Source of the DNA: Diplonema japonicum
Lineage: Eukaryota; Euglenozoa; Diplonemea; Diplonemida; Diplonemidae
NCBI GenBank assembly: GCA_964019335.1
Contig: OZ025709.1
Location: 310,001-374,000, forward strand
Direction of reading: 5' to 3'
Length of the DNA stretch: 64,000 nucleotides
Of the stretch, positions 11,154 through 22,239 are shown piece by piece (position 1 is the first letter of the stretch; every line of letters begins with the position of its first letter). The position numbers and the translations under genes were made by a program. The notes under the pieces are model-generated. The model did no database searches, had not been told where the DNA came from, and worked only from the letters and a program-made list of their open reading frames with translations.

Positions 11154-13612
11154 AAAAAAAAAAGGAACACATTTATTTCTTCAGAGCGAAACGGAGAGGG
11201 GTAAAAAAAGAAAAATTGAGATTTTACCTTGAGGATGTCCTCTTTTTTTCTTTTTTTTTTTCCTTCTTTTTTCCGGGAAATAATTAAGAGGTTTACAAAA
11301 AAGCCGTGTAGTTGCACTTCTAACGAAACGGAAAATTTCCATATTCCGAAATTAATTTTCCGCCACTTTGTTCCATTGATTCCGTAATTTTTTTTTTTTT
11401 AAACCTAAATGAGCCAGAACAAAAAAAAAAAAAAAAAAAGAAAAAGAAAAAAAAATCCGTTCCATATATCAGTCCAAATGCGGCTGCCGGGTTTGAGATT
11501 ATTATGTACTGTGAAAATTAAACCTTTTGTACCTTCCCCCCCGGACTTTTGGCCTGAGAGAAAGTTTTGGAAGGTAAAGACAAAGGTGTCAACAATATGC
11601 GGGCTAAGTTCTCTCCTCTCCACAAGCAGTGGTTTCTTGGGGGGACACTTTTTATATAAAATTATACTTTGAGTGATACATAATAATCGCAACTCGATAG
11701 TTAAACAAAAGATAAAAACAAAAAAGAGCAAAAAAATATTTCATTTTTTTTTTTTTTTTACACAAAAAAATAAAAGAGGAAAATGAAAAAAGAAAGGGGG
11801 GGGGGGAGAAATAATAATAATAATAAAAAACAGGAGAGAAAAAAAAAAAGTAGTTTTAGAAAGTACCGTGTTTTAAATCAATAGGGTCCAAATACTTCTA
11901 AAGAGCCTCCTTAGGGAGATCCCCCTCCTTCTCGGTTGTTAAAATAATGAAGGTACTTTTCTTTTTCTTTTTTTTTTCCCCCAAAAATTTTTCATCCGTT
12001 TGCGATTTAAACTTAAAACACGGCATTTCTTAGAGGGATCTTTTTTTTTTCTCGTTCCTAAAAAAAGGTTTTTTCCTTTCGCACAAACTTTGGGAGTTTT
12101 TTTTTTTTAAAAAGATTCTTTAATAATACAAATTTAACCCTTATCAACCCCCCCCCCCCCCCCCCCCCTCTCTCCCCCCACCCAGCTCTGTCTGTGCGAG
12201 TGACTCATACCATACAAAAGTGAAAAAAATCGACTTTGGACTAGGCTGAGATGTCTTGAGGGTTACCAAAAAAAAAAAAAAAAAAAAAAAGGAAAAGTAT
12301 TTTTTTTTTGACTTTTTCCCAAAAGGTTTTTTTTTTTTTCCTTTTTTTTTTTTTTTTTTTCTTTCTCATTTCTGATTTGGTGTGTTTGCATTTTTTTTTT
12401 TTTTTTTTTTTTGTTTTTTGAATTGCTCCCACCTATTCTTGCCCACCCCCCCTTTTTTTTTTCTTTCTTGCAGTTTTTACACCCACTCTCTCTGCAAGGG
12501 AAGCAGAAAATATGAAGGGGGAAAAAAGGAAGATGAAAGGGAAGGGGCCACATCTCAGCTGAGGAGAGAGAGGGGGATGGGTTTTTTTTTAAAGCTATTT
12601 TCCCTTCTCTATGCAACAAGAAAAAATGGGGGGGAAATAGATTCACGAATGGAAGGAAGGTAGGAAGAAAAAAAAAATTAAACAAAACATATGTAGGGAG
12701 GAGGGGGAGGGGAGGAGGCTGGATGAACACAAAGGAAGAAGAAAAGGGAGGAATAATAAATAATAAAGAGGACACGAGAAAGGAAAAGGGTGCGAGGAAG
12801 GCCACGAGTAAATTACTTGCCTCAAGAGAAAGTAGGAAAGGAAAGAAAAAAGCAATTTAAAAAAAAAAGGGAAAAAAAAAAATCTGTTACATTGTCCAAG
12901 CCACCAATTTTCTTAAATTTCCTACTTTTCTCCGTTCTTTTTTTTTGACCCCCCCCCAACAACACAGGGAGGGGGAAAAAAAAATAAATAATTAAAGAAA
13001 CCACCCATTTCCTCTGCTCTTTTTATTTTTTTTTTATTTTTAATTTTTTTTTTTTTGTTTTTATTTTTCCAAACTTCTTCCTCAAAGCACACGAACAAGG
13101 GGGTTTAAAGAGGGGAAGGATATTTGTGTAAAGCAATATAAAAAAAAAAAAAAAAAGAAAAAAAAAGAAAAAAAAAAAAGTACAGAAAGAGGCTGAATAC
13201 CGTTTTTTTGATAACCAAAAGGATTTTGAAAAAAAAAGGGGGCAGCGTGCCTGGGCTATTATTATAAACTGAAGTTTGCCCCTCTAACTTCTTCTGGGGG
13301 GGGGGGGGGGGGGGGTTATCAAAGAAACACGTATATTTGTTTTTTTTTATAAGTTTTTTTTTCCCCCCTTCCTGTTCCCGGTCTGACATTTTCCCTCTTT
13401 TTTTTTTTTTTTTCCTCTTCTCGTTTTTTTTTTTTTTTTTCGAAGAAAAGAAGAAAAAAAAAAAGAAGAAGAAAAAAAAAAGAGAGAGAAAAAAGAGGGG
13501 GGGAAAAAAAAGAAAACGGAGAAGGGGAAAGACAGGGTAGGGAATAGGCGAAAGAAAGAAAACAAAGGAAGAAGAAAAACACCTTCCATTCTTACTTGTT
13601 CGAGGTTTTTCT

Positions 13613-13658
<46 letters not shown>

Positions 13659-15240
13659 GATCAGAACCTATTCTGCCCCATCATGCGGCCTCCCAAGATT
13701 CTTTTTTTTTTCTCTTTTTTTCCCCCCCTCTGTTTTTTTTTCTCCCTAAAAAGGGTTAATGAACAGTTGGGAAGAGGTGAAAGGAAAAGAAGAAGAAGAG
13801 GAAAAAAAAAAAAAAATAATAAATAAAAAAAAGGGGGGGCAACTTGGAGTGAGAAATTGACAAGCGTCACTAGGGGACTCCTTTAAGCAAGCGAGAGTAA
13901 AAAAAAAAAAGAATTGTTGTTGGTTTTGCTTTCTCTTTTTTTTTTTTCTTTTTTTTTCTTTCCTTTTTCTCTTCTCCGTCTGCTTGTGTCCCTCTCACTA
14001 CAACCAATTTTTTTTTATGCGTGAAATAAATAAATAAAAAAAAAAACACCTGAGAGAGAAGGTAAAGCGAATAGGGGTGGAGGGGAAATGGTATGATATA
14101 AAGAAAGAGACATTTTGTTTTTCTTTTCTTTTTTTTATGTACTTTTTTTTTAATATATTAGTGTGCAATGTTTTTTTTTTCTTTTTTTTTTTTTTTTTTT
14201 TTTCTTTTTTTCTTTCTTTTTTTTTGTTGGGGAGAATATGAGGGAGAGAGGGCGACAATTAAAACACACAATATAAAAAAAAAAAAAAAATCCATTCTCC
14301 TCTTGTTATTTTTGTATGCAATCATGCTGTTCTGGAAAAAAAAAGGGGGTGGAAAGGAAAAAAAAAAAGATGGGGGAGTTACCTATGAATCAGAGTCGGA
14401 ATCAATTTAAAATTTCTCAACGGCCATGTTTTCCTAGACAGTTGATCGAGAAACGAGGGAAAAAAAAAAAAAAAAAGGAAGGTTTTAAAGTTTAAATTGT
14501 GGCTGTTGAACCTTCGAATCGATTTTCCAGGTGTGCGCAGTTTATGCCAAAAAAAATGCATTAATTCAATGAAGGTGAGAAGGCCCACATCTAGGGAAGT
14601 GGGGGAGGATGTAAGAACAATAAATCATGGACTATAACTAGTAAACCAGGAAAGGGAGAGAGAGAGAGTATATTCTTGTTTTATTATTTTTTTTTTTTTT
14701 TTACTTCAAAAAAAAAAAAAGAAAGAAAAAAAAAACAAATAGAAATGGGATTAAAAAAAATAAAGTAAAAATAAAAATAGCAGAAAGTACTCTTTTGCAT
14801 TTCGGTTTCTTTTTTTTTCTTCTTAAAACTGGGCATTAACAAAAAAGGGGGGAGGGAGAAAGTGAAAGGAAAAGTATGAATGTGGAAGGAGTGAACTTGG
14901 GTTGGAGCCCTACCTCCCTTACTTCCCCCCCCCCCCCCCCCCTTGAAATCATTAGAAAATAAGAAAGATAGAGAATGAATTGGAGGTTTTTTTTTTTTTT
15001 TTTCTTCTTTCTTTTTTCTTTTGGTTTCCTTTTTTTTTTTTTTCTTTTTCTTCTCGTTCTTCATAAACACCACCCACCTACACCCCCCCCCCCCCCCCCT
15101 TTGTTCATCTTTTTTTTTCAAAAACCCCGATTTTCTGCCCCTTTGTCCATTTTTTTTTTTAAAAAAGAAAAACAGAGAGAGTTTTTTAAAAGAGGTTTTT
15201 TTTTTTTTTTTTTTCTTCTTCTTCTTCTTCTTCTCGTTCT
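6966..15240. other. 8.3-kb homopolymer-rich gene desert
   Basis: Dominated by A, T, G and C runs of 8-30 bp and purine/pyrimidine-biased filler on both strands, e.g. T20-class runs near 9360-9385, C22 near 12150-12171 and G18 near 13297-13314. ORFs here encode Lys, Phe, Gly or Pro strings and are artefacts. Less repetitive islands lie at 6966-7400, 7780-7940, 10540-10640, 11280-11700 and 14490-14660. None contains a recognisable domain. One minus-strand frame at 11405-11731 has a 60-residue ordinary-looking core and could be a relic or an exon. Confidence 0.6.
7438..7478. repeat. Dispersed short repeat, copy 1
   Basis: The sequence GAGACATTTAAGGGTACCTG and the next 20 bases recur with three differences at 61029-61069. 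It contains a CCTGC...GCAGG hairpin and is embedded in A-runs here. The origin is unknown; it may be the conserved end of a mobile element. Confidence 0.7.
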
Positions 15241-15816
15241 TCAGTTCATAGTCATAGGGAGGATAAGCCCATGCAGACTAAATGCCCCTGCCACGTGGGA
15301 GGGTCCTGCAAAGGGTCTGGTGGTATTTTCTGGCGTAGCGGTGTCATGGCCAAGCGACGAGGAAAGAGAGGATGCGTCATCACATTCCGGAGCAGGAGGC
15401 AAACGAGGAGCAGCCGCAGTTGTACTAGAGACTGCTGGAGAGGCAATGTCAGATGGCTTCAAGGGGTTTGCGAACCTAACACACATAGGAGGAGTTTCAG
15501 GATTGACTTTGAACCCGTTCAGCCTCGCGATGGCGTGTGCTGCGGAAGAGTACTCAACAAAGCTCACAAACCCACACCTCCACCTACCCTTTCCCTCTTG
15601 CTTCAAGAGGTACGTGTCGGCAAGTGCTCCAAACGGCGAGAAAAGGATCTCCAGGTCCTCCTTCACGATCTGGTTGGGAAGGGTCCCCACGAAAAGGTTG
15701 TACCCTGTCCTCCCTTTGCTCTGCACCGGCGGGGTGTAGTTCGGGCAGTTCGTGGGCCTGTAGTTCGAGGGAAGCCCGGTCTCCGTCGCGAGGTTTGTTT
15801 CCGTGTGTGCGCTCAT
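15241..15816 (-). CDS. Single-RRM RNA-binding protein
   Basis: 191 residues. One RRM spans about 38-115: RNP2-like NLFVGTLP near the start, KEDLEILFSPFGAL for helix 1, and RNP1-like GRWRCGFVSFVEY, followed by AAHAIARLNGF and VRFANP. This arrangement resembles CELF/Bruno-type RRMs. The rest is Ser/Thr/Pro/Ala-rich and probably disordered. It likely binds single-stranded RNA in mRNA processing or stability, which carries much of gene regulation if transcription is polycistronic. The leader shows a T18 tract, ACGCACATCAG, then an A/G run directly into ATG, a clear example of the proposed trans-splice acceptor layout. Confidence 0.85.
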   Translation of the reverse strand: MSAHTETNLATETGLPSNYRPTNCPNYTPPVQSKGRTGYNLFVGTLPNQIVKEDLEILFSPFGALADTYLLKQEGKGRWRCGFVSFVEYSSAAHAIARLNGFKVNPETPPMCVRFANPLKPSDIASPAVSSTTAAAPRLPPAPECDDASSLSSSLGHDTATPENTTRPFAGPSHVAGAFSLHGLILPMTMN

Positions 15817-15879
15817 TTTTTTTTTTTTTTTTTTTTTCTTTTTTTCTGATGTGCGTAAAAAAAAAAAAAAAATTTTTTT

Positions 15880-17577
15880 TTAACCCATAAAGGAACGGAG
15901 CTGAATATTCAGCTAAAAAAAATTTTTTTTTTAATTCTGCTAAGGCATTTTTAGTGCTCTGCATGCCCACTCTTTAAAGAGGGGCCTTATTGCGCGACTT
16001 TTTTTATACTGAACGCTAAATCGCCCGTAAATTTTTGCATCCAAACTGCAAGGGGAGAAAAAAAATAGTGGCACAGACATTGTTTTTTTTTACACCCCAT
16101 AAGGAGTTGTGCCGAAAGCACTTCTGAAGAAGGGTCAGTGTCACCGGATGATGGGGATATCCCGGATATGGAAGGTGGGGAGGAAAATATTTCGCAAGGT
16201 ACCAGGTCCAAGTGTGCCAGTAGTTGGGTCTCAACGGGCTGGAGGTTTTTCTTTTGTTTTTGATAGGACGCCCCTCCAGCAGGGGGTTTGTCCTGTACTT
16301 TGAGTTGTTTTTCACTCCTGCGGCTCTAAAAGGCTATCGTGGGGTGGGCAGCAAGCCATTCGAGTGGTATAGAGGCCTTTGGATACTTACAGGGCTCATA
16401 ATCAAGACAGATATCAAGGTCTACTGGGCACAGGATGAACTCACAGATACCCCATATTCACAATATTTCAGAACGGTAATGGAAAGAAACAGGCTCCTAA
16501 GAATAATGCGCCAAATGGGGTTTGGGTTGCCCGCTGGTGGAGGAGAAGGAGACAGAATGGCTAAAGGGCGCAATCTTATAAATCTTGTGGTTCCTTCTTG
16601 GTCATCCCTGTATGTACCCAGGCGAAACCTTGCTGTGGATGAACCATCATACGCTGTAGAAGCCGTGTCACGATTGTTTGTACCGGCGCGGGCACCCGGG
16701 GGAAAGAGGCAGAGCTACTCACCGAATATCAGCACCAGAATTACTGGATTGTCTTTGACAACTGCTTTCGCTTGTCCCATTGTTGATACGGATTTACAAT
16801 GCGGATTTCCACTGCATGGTGACCATCAGGAAAACCCGGAAATTGCTCCCAGAATACCCATTCAGTGTCAGCAAGTGTGTGGCAAAGAAATCTTGTCAAA
16901 CAACATCATCGCAAAAGGGTGGCACCCACATCAAGTGTTCCCCGCCGCAGCCGAAGATACCTACCCCTCAGGGTGCACCTTCACGTACCAAGGGTGCACC
17001 TTCAATGTGTCCTGAAAAGATGCAAAAGGCACGGAATTGCACTGTGTGCAACAAATTAGAGAAAAAACGCACCCAGACCATGTTCTCGTGCAGAGATTGC
17101 AACGTAGCAATGTGCCCTGTGCCCTGTGCCCTGTTTCGAATTTTTTCACATTAACGACACCTTAAAAAACCACCTGAAAACCTCTTGAAAACCACTTGAA
17201 AATAGAAATACGTTTAAATTAGACAAGTCGCATATCTGCGGCACCTCGGACCTTGTGTTCAAAGAACGGCCATAAGTGGTGAAAAAAAAATAACCAGCCC
17301 ACCCTGCACGCTGAATAAGCGCTGCTTGCCGAAACCATGGAACCTCCGGATAGCATGTGCCCTTTGCAAGACGTTTCTCTCAAATGCTGCTCTACTACCA
17401 AAGTTTGGGCGCGTCTGGGGCTGAAATGCAGGCCGCTTCGCGCTCCAGAAATGGGGTAGTGAAAATAATATAGGTACACACCCTCTAACTCCACCCTCGC
17501 CATTTTATTTTGGTATTTGAACGAAAAGTTCAAAATCGACTTTTTAGACGAAAAATAGCGGTCCTTTTATGGGTTAA
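15880..17577 (+). mobile_element. Degenerate piggyBac transposon with TTAA target duplication
   Basis: The element spans 15884-17573 (1690 bp), flanked by TTAA at 15880-15883 and 17574-17577. The terminal inverted repeats begin CCCATAAAGGAACGG (left) and CCCATAAAAGGACCGC (right, reverse complement). A CCC start and TTAA duplication are hallmarks of the piggyBac superfamily. The left subterminal region carries a perfect palindrome AGCTGAATATTCAGCT. It sits between the RRM and Ser-rich genes, opposite to the host gene direction, and encodes a broken transposase. Confidence 0.88.
16224..17154 (+). pseudogene. PiggyBac transposase remnant (DDE_Tnp_1_7)
   Basis: Two overlapping frames carry pieces of a piggyBac transposase. 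Frame one (16224-17015) has LYFELFF, YWAQDELTDTPYSQYFRTVM and ERNRLLRIMRQMGFG, the N-terminal block of the family. It then has YVPRRNLAVDEPS, the region of the first catalytic Asp. The second frame (to 17154) ends with CTVCNKLEKK...FSCRDCNVAMC, the C-terminal Cys-rich finger. Together they cover about 300 residues, against about 550-600 for an active enzyme. The segment with the second catalytic Asp is missing and the frames do not join, so the copy is dead. Confidence 0.85.
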
Positions 17578-17680
17578 AAAAAAAAAAAAAAAGAGAGAGA
17601 GAAAACAGAATGTATTTAAGGACACTCGACACTTTTTATGTTCCCCGCTTCCTTTTTTTAATTTTTTTTTTTTTTTCCCC

Positions 17681-18331
17681 CTACCAAGTTGGCCCTACTA
17701 CAGGAGGCAGCAGTATGACCTCGTGTCTTGCAGTTGATTTTTCGGTGCTACTATACCACGGTTTTACGTAGCCAGCTTTGATCGCAATTCTTTTCAGCTT
17801 CGTGGGGAGCTGGAGGACGATCGGCTTCGCTGCCTTTCGCTTGCGCCGAAGCTTTCGCTTCAGGTTGCGGTCAGAAGGATCGTTACTTGCAGGGCTGCAG
17901 TATAGAGTAGAGTCCGAATCTTCAGCAGGAGTGGGGTCGGTGGGTTGCTGTTGTTTAGCAGCTGAAGAAGAGGAAGAGGAAGAGGAGTCAGAGTCAGAGG
18001 AAGAAGAGTCGGATGATGAAGATGAAGATGAAGATGATGACGATGAAGGTTGTGCCGCGGGGGGGGCAACCTTCTCTTCCTTCTTCTCCTCCATCCCCAC
18101 CACCACCATGACTGTGGCTGTGACTATTTTTTTCGCTGTGGTCCTTGCCACGACTTCAACCAGCTCTCCGTTGTTCTTTGTCTGCAGGAGGCTGTCCACG
18201 TTCTCACCCTCTCCCACAAGATCGCCTGCAAGACCTATAATACTGTCACCTTTGTTCAGCTTTGAATTGTCCAATGACACCGCCTCAACCATATTCCCCT
18301 TCAGCGTTAACCCATATAGAATTTTTTTCAT
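17681..18331 (-). CDS. Ser-rich acidic/basic hypothetical protein
   Basis: 216 residues from MKKILYGLTLKGNMVEAV at 18331; an in-frame upstream ATG at 18355 is possible. Residues 1-85 look folded, alternating beta-like stretches with GDSIIGLAGDLVGEGENVD and VEVVARTTAKKIVTATVMVV. Residues about 90-150 are an almost pure Ser/Asp block that would be heavily phosphorylatable. The C-terminal 60 residues are strongly basic (RNLKRKLRRKRKAAKP, PTKLKRIAIKAGY). A nucleolar or chromatin protein would fit the composition, but no family is recognised. It ends just left of a Pro-Thr-Trp tail close to the piggyBac insertion. Confidence 0.65.
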   Translation of the reverse strand: MKKILYGLTLKGNMVEAVSLDNSKLNKGDSIIGLAGDLVGEGENVDSLLQTKNNGELVEVVARTTAKKIVTATVMVVVGMEEKKEEKVAPPAAQPSSSSSSSSSSSSDSSSSDSDSSSSSSSSAAKQQQPTDPTPAEDSDSTLYCSPASNDPSDRNLKRKLRRKRKAAKPIVLQLPTKLKRIAIKAGYVKPWYSSTEKSTARHEVILLPPVVGPTW

Positions 18332-18887
18332 TTTTCCCCCCCCCCTCGCTCCCACTTTTTTTTTTTCTTGCAGTGGAAAGCAAAAATTTTTAAAAAATAC
18401 GAAAACTAAACTGTATCCCCTCCCCTATCCCTATGTTGGCCACAAAAAGGAAGAAAAAAAAAAAAGAAAGAATGAGAAAAAAAAAGGGGGGGTTAGGCAA
18501 GGCGGCTTAAGAAAGAAAGGGAAACGAAAAAAAAAAGGGAGGGTGTGTGTGTGTTGTGTATAAGACAAGGGATATTGTCCCCCCCCCCCCCCCCCCTTTT
18601 ATAATTAGTACTGTAAAGCGAAAAAAGCCCGGAAGAGAAAATTGCCGGAGTGACAAACTCCCGGAAAAAGCGAAAAAAGCCCGGATATTTTTCTCCACTG
18701 GCATTTTCGGCTTGGGGTCCTTTGGGGCTGGAGGATCTTTCTGGGGCCACCTCTCGCTTCTTGCATAAGGATACAAGAAGTACAAGAATTCCTCGCTTTC
18801 TGTAGGGCCTGATGAAGGATTTTTTTTTTTTTTTTTTTTTTCCCGTTTTACAGTTATTTATTTTTTTATTATTATTATTTTTTTTTT
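18332..18887. other. Intergenic spacer
   Basis: Between Ser-rich and Vps55 genes. It contains a C19 run near 18578-18596, an AAAAGCCCGGA direct repeat (18625 and 18674) and T23 near 18820. No gene seen; the plus-strand and minus-strand ORFs are shadows or low complexity. Confidence 0.55.
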
Positions 18888-19232
18888 TTAAAATCCCATA
18901 TCGTCAGACGACTGCTTGCGCTTTATGATGTACACAGCACCCACAACAAAGAAGCCTCCTAGGAAGGAAACAACAGCGGCCCCATCGTTAATTAAACCTG
19001 CGTGTGTGGTGGACTACCCCTCCCCTCTTCTGTTCATACTGTTATGCAGCAGGACAAAGGTCAAGCACGGTCCCGAAACACCAAACATCCCAATTATAAA
19101 ATTCCCTAGAGTTTCAAACCCTGAGTTGTCCTCCAAGAACGAGGAATCTGACGGCGCACACAAAAAAAGAGGCAGAGGTGCAATTAGGTACATAGCCATT
19201 ATCAGCAGTGGGTAGAATGTGTCGTCGATCAC

Positions 19233-19284
<52 letters not shown>

Positions 19285-19380
19285 CATTTCTACATACGTG
19301 CAAGCGAGTATGTGTAAAACACAGCCCACCACAATGAAGAGGGCTGCGATGAGCAAGCTCTTCTGGTCTACTGGTTCCGA

Positions 19381-19383
<3 letters not shown>
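18888..19383 (-). CDS. VPS55: Vps55/LEPROT family membrane protein, three exons
   Basis: Exons 19383-19298, 19233-19040 and 18997-18888 total 390 nt (129 residues). The introns are 64 nt (GTATGT, nearly all A) and 42 nt (GTATGA...CGCAG). The spliced protein has four hydrophobic segments: SLLIAALFIVVGCVLHILAC, then FYPLLIMAMYLIAPLPLFL, NFIIGMFGVSGPCLTFVLL and AVVSFLGGFFVVGAVYII. The IAPLPLFL step and overall 129-residue length match Vps55 and LEPROT (about 131-140). These proteins work in late-endosome to vacuole/lysosome sorting with Vps68. None of the three exons gives a sensible protein alone, so the intron calls are well supported. Confidence 0.88.
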
Positions 19384-19419
<36 letters not shown>

Positions 19420-19541
19420 CCTCCCCTCTCCCCTCTTATTTTTTGTGGTTGTGGTTGTTGTTAAAATATCCATATATCTGTGCATCGCGGATTCAATAGG
19501 AAAAAAAAAAAAAAAGAAGGGGAAAGAAGAAAAAAAAAGAG

Positions 19542-19579
<38 letters not shown>

Positions 19580-20619
19580 AAATGGAACAGCAGGGGGGAG
19601 GAGAGAAAAAGAAGGAGAAAAAAAAAAAAAGAGAAGTCTTCAAAATTTTAAAAAAATATCGAATTTGTTACCCATCGCTCCCTTTCTTCTTTTCTGTCTG
19701 TTATGTGCATACAACAACAAAAGCGCCAGATCCCCCCCCCCCCCCCCCTTCTTTTTTTCCCCTTAACGCATTCCTCCCTTCCCTTCTCGTTTTATAAAAA
19801 AAGAAAAGGGTGCATTTTTTCTCTTTTTTTTTTTGGTTTTTACCCCTCCAGTTAAGAGAAAAAAAAGGGAAAAAAATAAGAGAAAAAAAAGGGGGGTGAA
19901 GGAAAGGGAAAAAAAAATCAAGAAAATAAAAAAAAAAAAAGAAGAAGGACAACCACATGGGACACAATTTTTATCACTTTGAAAGAAGCAGAGGAAAAAG
20001 AAAAAAGAAGAGGGATAATGAAAGAAGAAGGGAATGGGGGGGGGGGGGGGGGGGGGAGTACCTAGTCCCTGACGAACGGGAATTTTTTTTAATTTTTTTT
20101 TAAAACTTTGGGCCCAAAAAACCCTACCACCCCCCACTACCACCGAAGTGAAAGAAAAAAAGAAAAAGCCTTTTTCCAACGTCGCCTTCAGCTTACAACT
20201 TGCAACAAACCTGGACTGAAGGTTATTTGGAAGAGAAAAAAAAAGAAAAGAAGAAGACAGACTTGCCTCGCCCAATTGCTAAAAAAAAAAAAAAAAAAGG
20301 AGGAAAAAAGCCCTGCTCTGGTATTTGACCTTTTTCTGAAATTGTACAACGAGATGGGGCTTATAAAGCAAATAAATTGGGCGGGCTTGAGGGAGGGCAA
20401 AATGAAACAAGGGGAAGATGAGGGGGGCTAAAATAAAGAACCGGACCCCCCCCCCCCCCCAGCAACCAGCCACGACACCATCAGTTTGTGTATGTAAAAC
20501 TGCGTAGAGGGGGGGGGGGGGACCTTTCTATCACCTTCCAGCGAAAAACTTCTTTTGAGGCAATAATAAAGCATTAGTATGTTAGTAAGAAAAGTCCACA
20601 AGAGCAAGAAAAATGCATA
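19384..20619. other. Homopolymer-rich intergenic region
   Basis: Upstream of Vps55 there is T/A-tract sequence with GATGCACAG as a possible trans-splice acceptor near 19478-19486. Beyond that are A-runs, C17 near 19732, G18 near 20038 and C16 near 20445. No gene or RNA recognised before tRNA-Gln. Confidence 0.55.
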
Positions 20620-20691
20620 TCTCCTATGGTGTAGTGGTTAGCACTCGGGACTCTGAATCCCGCGACCGCGGTTCGAATCCGCGTAGGAGAA
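20620..20691 (+). tRNA. tRNA-Gln (anticodon CTG)
   Basis: Plus-strand cloverleaf. The acceptor is TCTCCTA/TAGGAGA, box A is GTGTAGTGGTTAGCAC, and the anticodon arm is CGGGA-CTCTGAA-TCCCG, giving CTG. The T arm is CGCGG-TTCGAAT-CCGCG. Base 20691 is the discriminator, followed by T7. It is the only host gene seen on the plus strand. Confidence 0.96.
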
Positions 20692-20698
20692 TTTTTTT

Positions 20699-21929
20699 CC
20701 ACAAACCCGCACTGACAGACCCCTGCAACTGCACTTTTTTTTTTGCACAGAAAAGTAAAAAGGGGTGTCAGAAAAGACTTGTGATTGTGCATGAGCGCCA
20801 ACCAAACTGCAAACCGAGCTGCTAACCATAGTTCTAGATATCATCAAGGGAGGGGGAAAGGTTGGGAAAGAGGTAGCAGCTTTTTTTTTTTTTTTTCTTT
20901 TTTTTTTTCAGGAAGGAAAAAAAAAAAAGAAAAAAAAAAAAGAAGAAAAAAACCCCTGATAACCCTGAAATTTAAAAAAAAAAGGGGAAATCTACACCAC
21001 AACCCCCTTCACCCCTTTCCTCCCCTTTATACTTTTTTGTAAGAAAACTGCTAACTTGACCCTAAGTTCGGGGATATGATATTTTTTTTTTTTGGTCAAG
21101 TTATAATGTTATAAATAATTTTTTATTGAGTAGATTGTGTCTTTCTTGGGGGTAAGAAAGGAAAAAGGCTCCGTGAGTACAACCTGTTCGTCCACTAGGC
21201 GAACTCTTCCCCCCTCAAAAGAACGAAGGGAATAAAATAGACTGGGTTGTCCAAAGGTCATAAACCATGAAACCGGGGATTGATTTTTCATTTCAGATTG
21301 GGCTTGTCCCTGCATCAAGATGCAGTGGAGGAATGGAGGGAAGGAAAAAAAAATCGAAAAGCTCCAAAATGGTTTATGCCTTTTTTTGAAACAACGGTCA
21401 TATGGTATAATAATAATAATAAAAAAAAAAAAGAAAGAAAAATAAATAAAGGTCCGACACCCCCCTGATACCAAGGTAGCACCCTTTTGAGAAGAACAAA
21501 AAAAAGAAAAGCTGACAAAAATGGTTGGAATACACAAGAAAAAGAAGAAGAAAAAAAAAGAAGAAGAAGAAAAGGTGTTCAAAGAAAAAAAAGAAAAAAG
21601 CTATTTCGACATGCTGTGCACTCTTTTTTTTTCTTTTTTTTTTCTACTTCTTTTTCTCGTAGGTGCAAGCGACGAATAGTCAGGAAAAGAGAAGGAGGGG
21701 GAAAGAAACAGAAAGATGCACCTTAGTTGTAGGATCACAACTGGTGCCTCCCATTTTTTTTCTTTCATCCCTCTCTTTTGTAATTTCCCCCTTTTTTTTT
21801 CTTTTCTCCTTTTTTCCCCTCTTTTTTTTTTTTTTTTTTTTCCTTACCAACACCACTCTATTGGTCCAAACCATCTCCGCCCGCTCTTAATTTTACTTCC
21901 CTTGAGAGTCCAGAGTAGGCAATAATAAA

Positions 21930-21963
<34 letters not shown>

Positions 21964-22239
21964 AAATAGAAGAATGAAAAGAGAAATGTGAAATAGAACG
22001 ACATTTTTTTTTTTTTTTTTGAATGGGGCAGTGAAAGGGGGGAGAAGAATATCAAGGAAGAGAGGGAAAACCCAAAGCATTTTTTTTTTTTCTTGCAACG
22101 AAGGGGTGAGGGGGAAGGGGGGGAAAGAAAAAGAAACAGAAACACCAGAAACCCAACCACCCCCCGCTACCACAGGAATGTGAAGTGGAAGAAGAATAAA
22201 AAATAAAAAAAGGGGGGGGGGAGGAAACAAAAACAACTA
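20699..22239. other. Homopolymer-rich intergenic region
   Basis: Mostly purine or pyrimidine runs and (AAG)n or (TAA)n filler. A short unique island at 21040-21300 contains the possible small ORF listed separately. A (TAA/ATA)n microsatellite lies at 21404-21421 and an A30 run at 21931-21960. No other gene visible. Confidence 0.5.
21109..21291 (-). CDS. Possible 60-residue small ORF
   Basis: It starts MKNQSPVSWFMTFGQPSLF at 21291 and ends SIKNYL. The composition is ordinary and unlike the flanking homopolymers. Upstream on the sense strand is a pyrimidine tract followed by CATCTTGATGCAG, a plausible splice acceptor. That makes it either a small trans-spliced gene or the last exon of a longer one. 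No homology recognised. Confidence 0.3.
   Translation of the reverse strand: MKNQSPVSWFMTFGQPSLFYSLRSFEGGRVRLVDEQVVLTEPFSFLTPKKDTIYSIKNYL

Noticed and set aside
8408-15239. Dozens of ORFs of Lys, Phe, Gly or Pro strings on both strands
   Set aside because: They translate homopolymer runs and have no domain-like composition, codon pattern or conserved motif.
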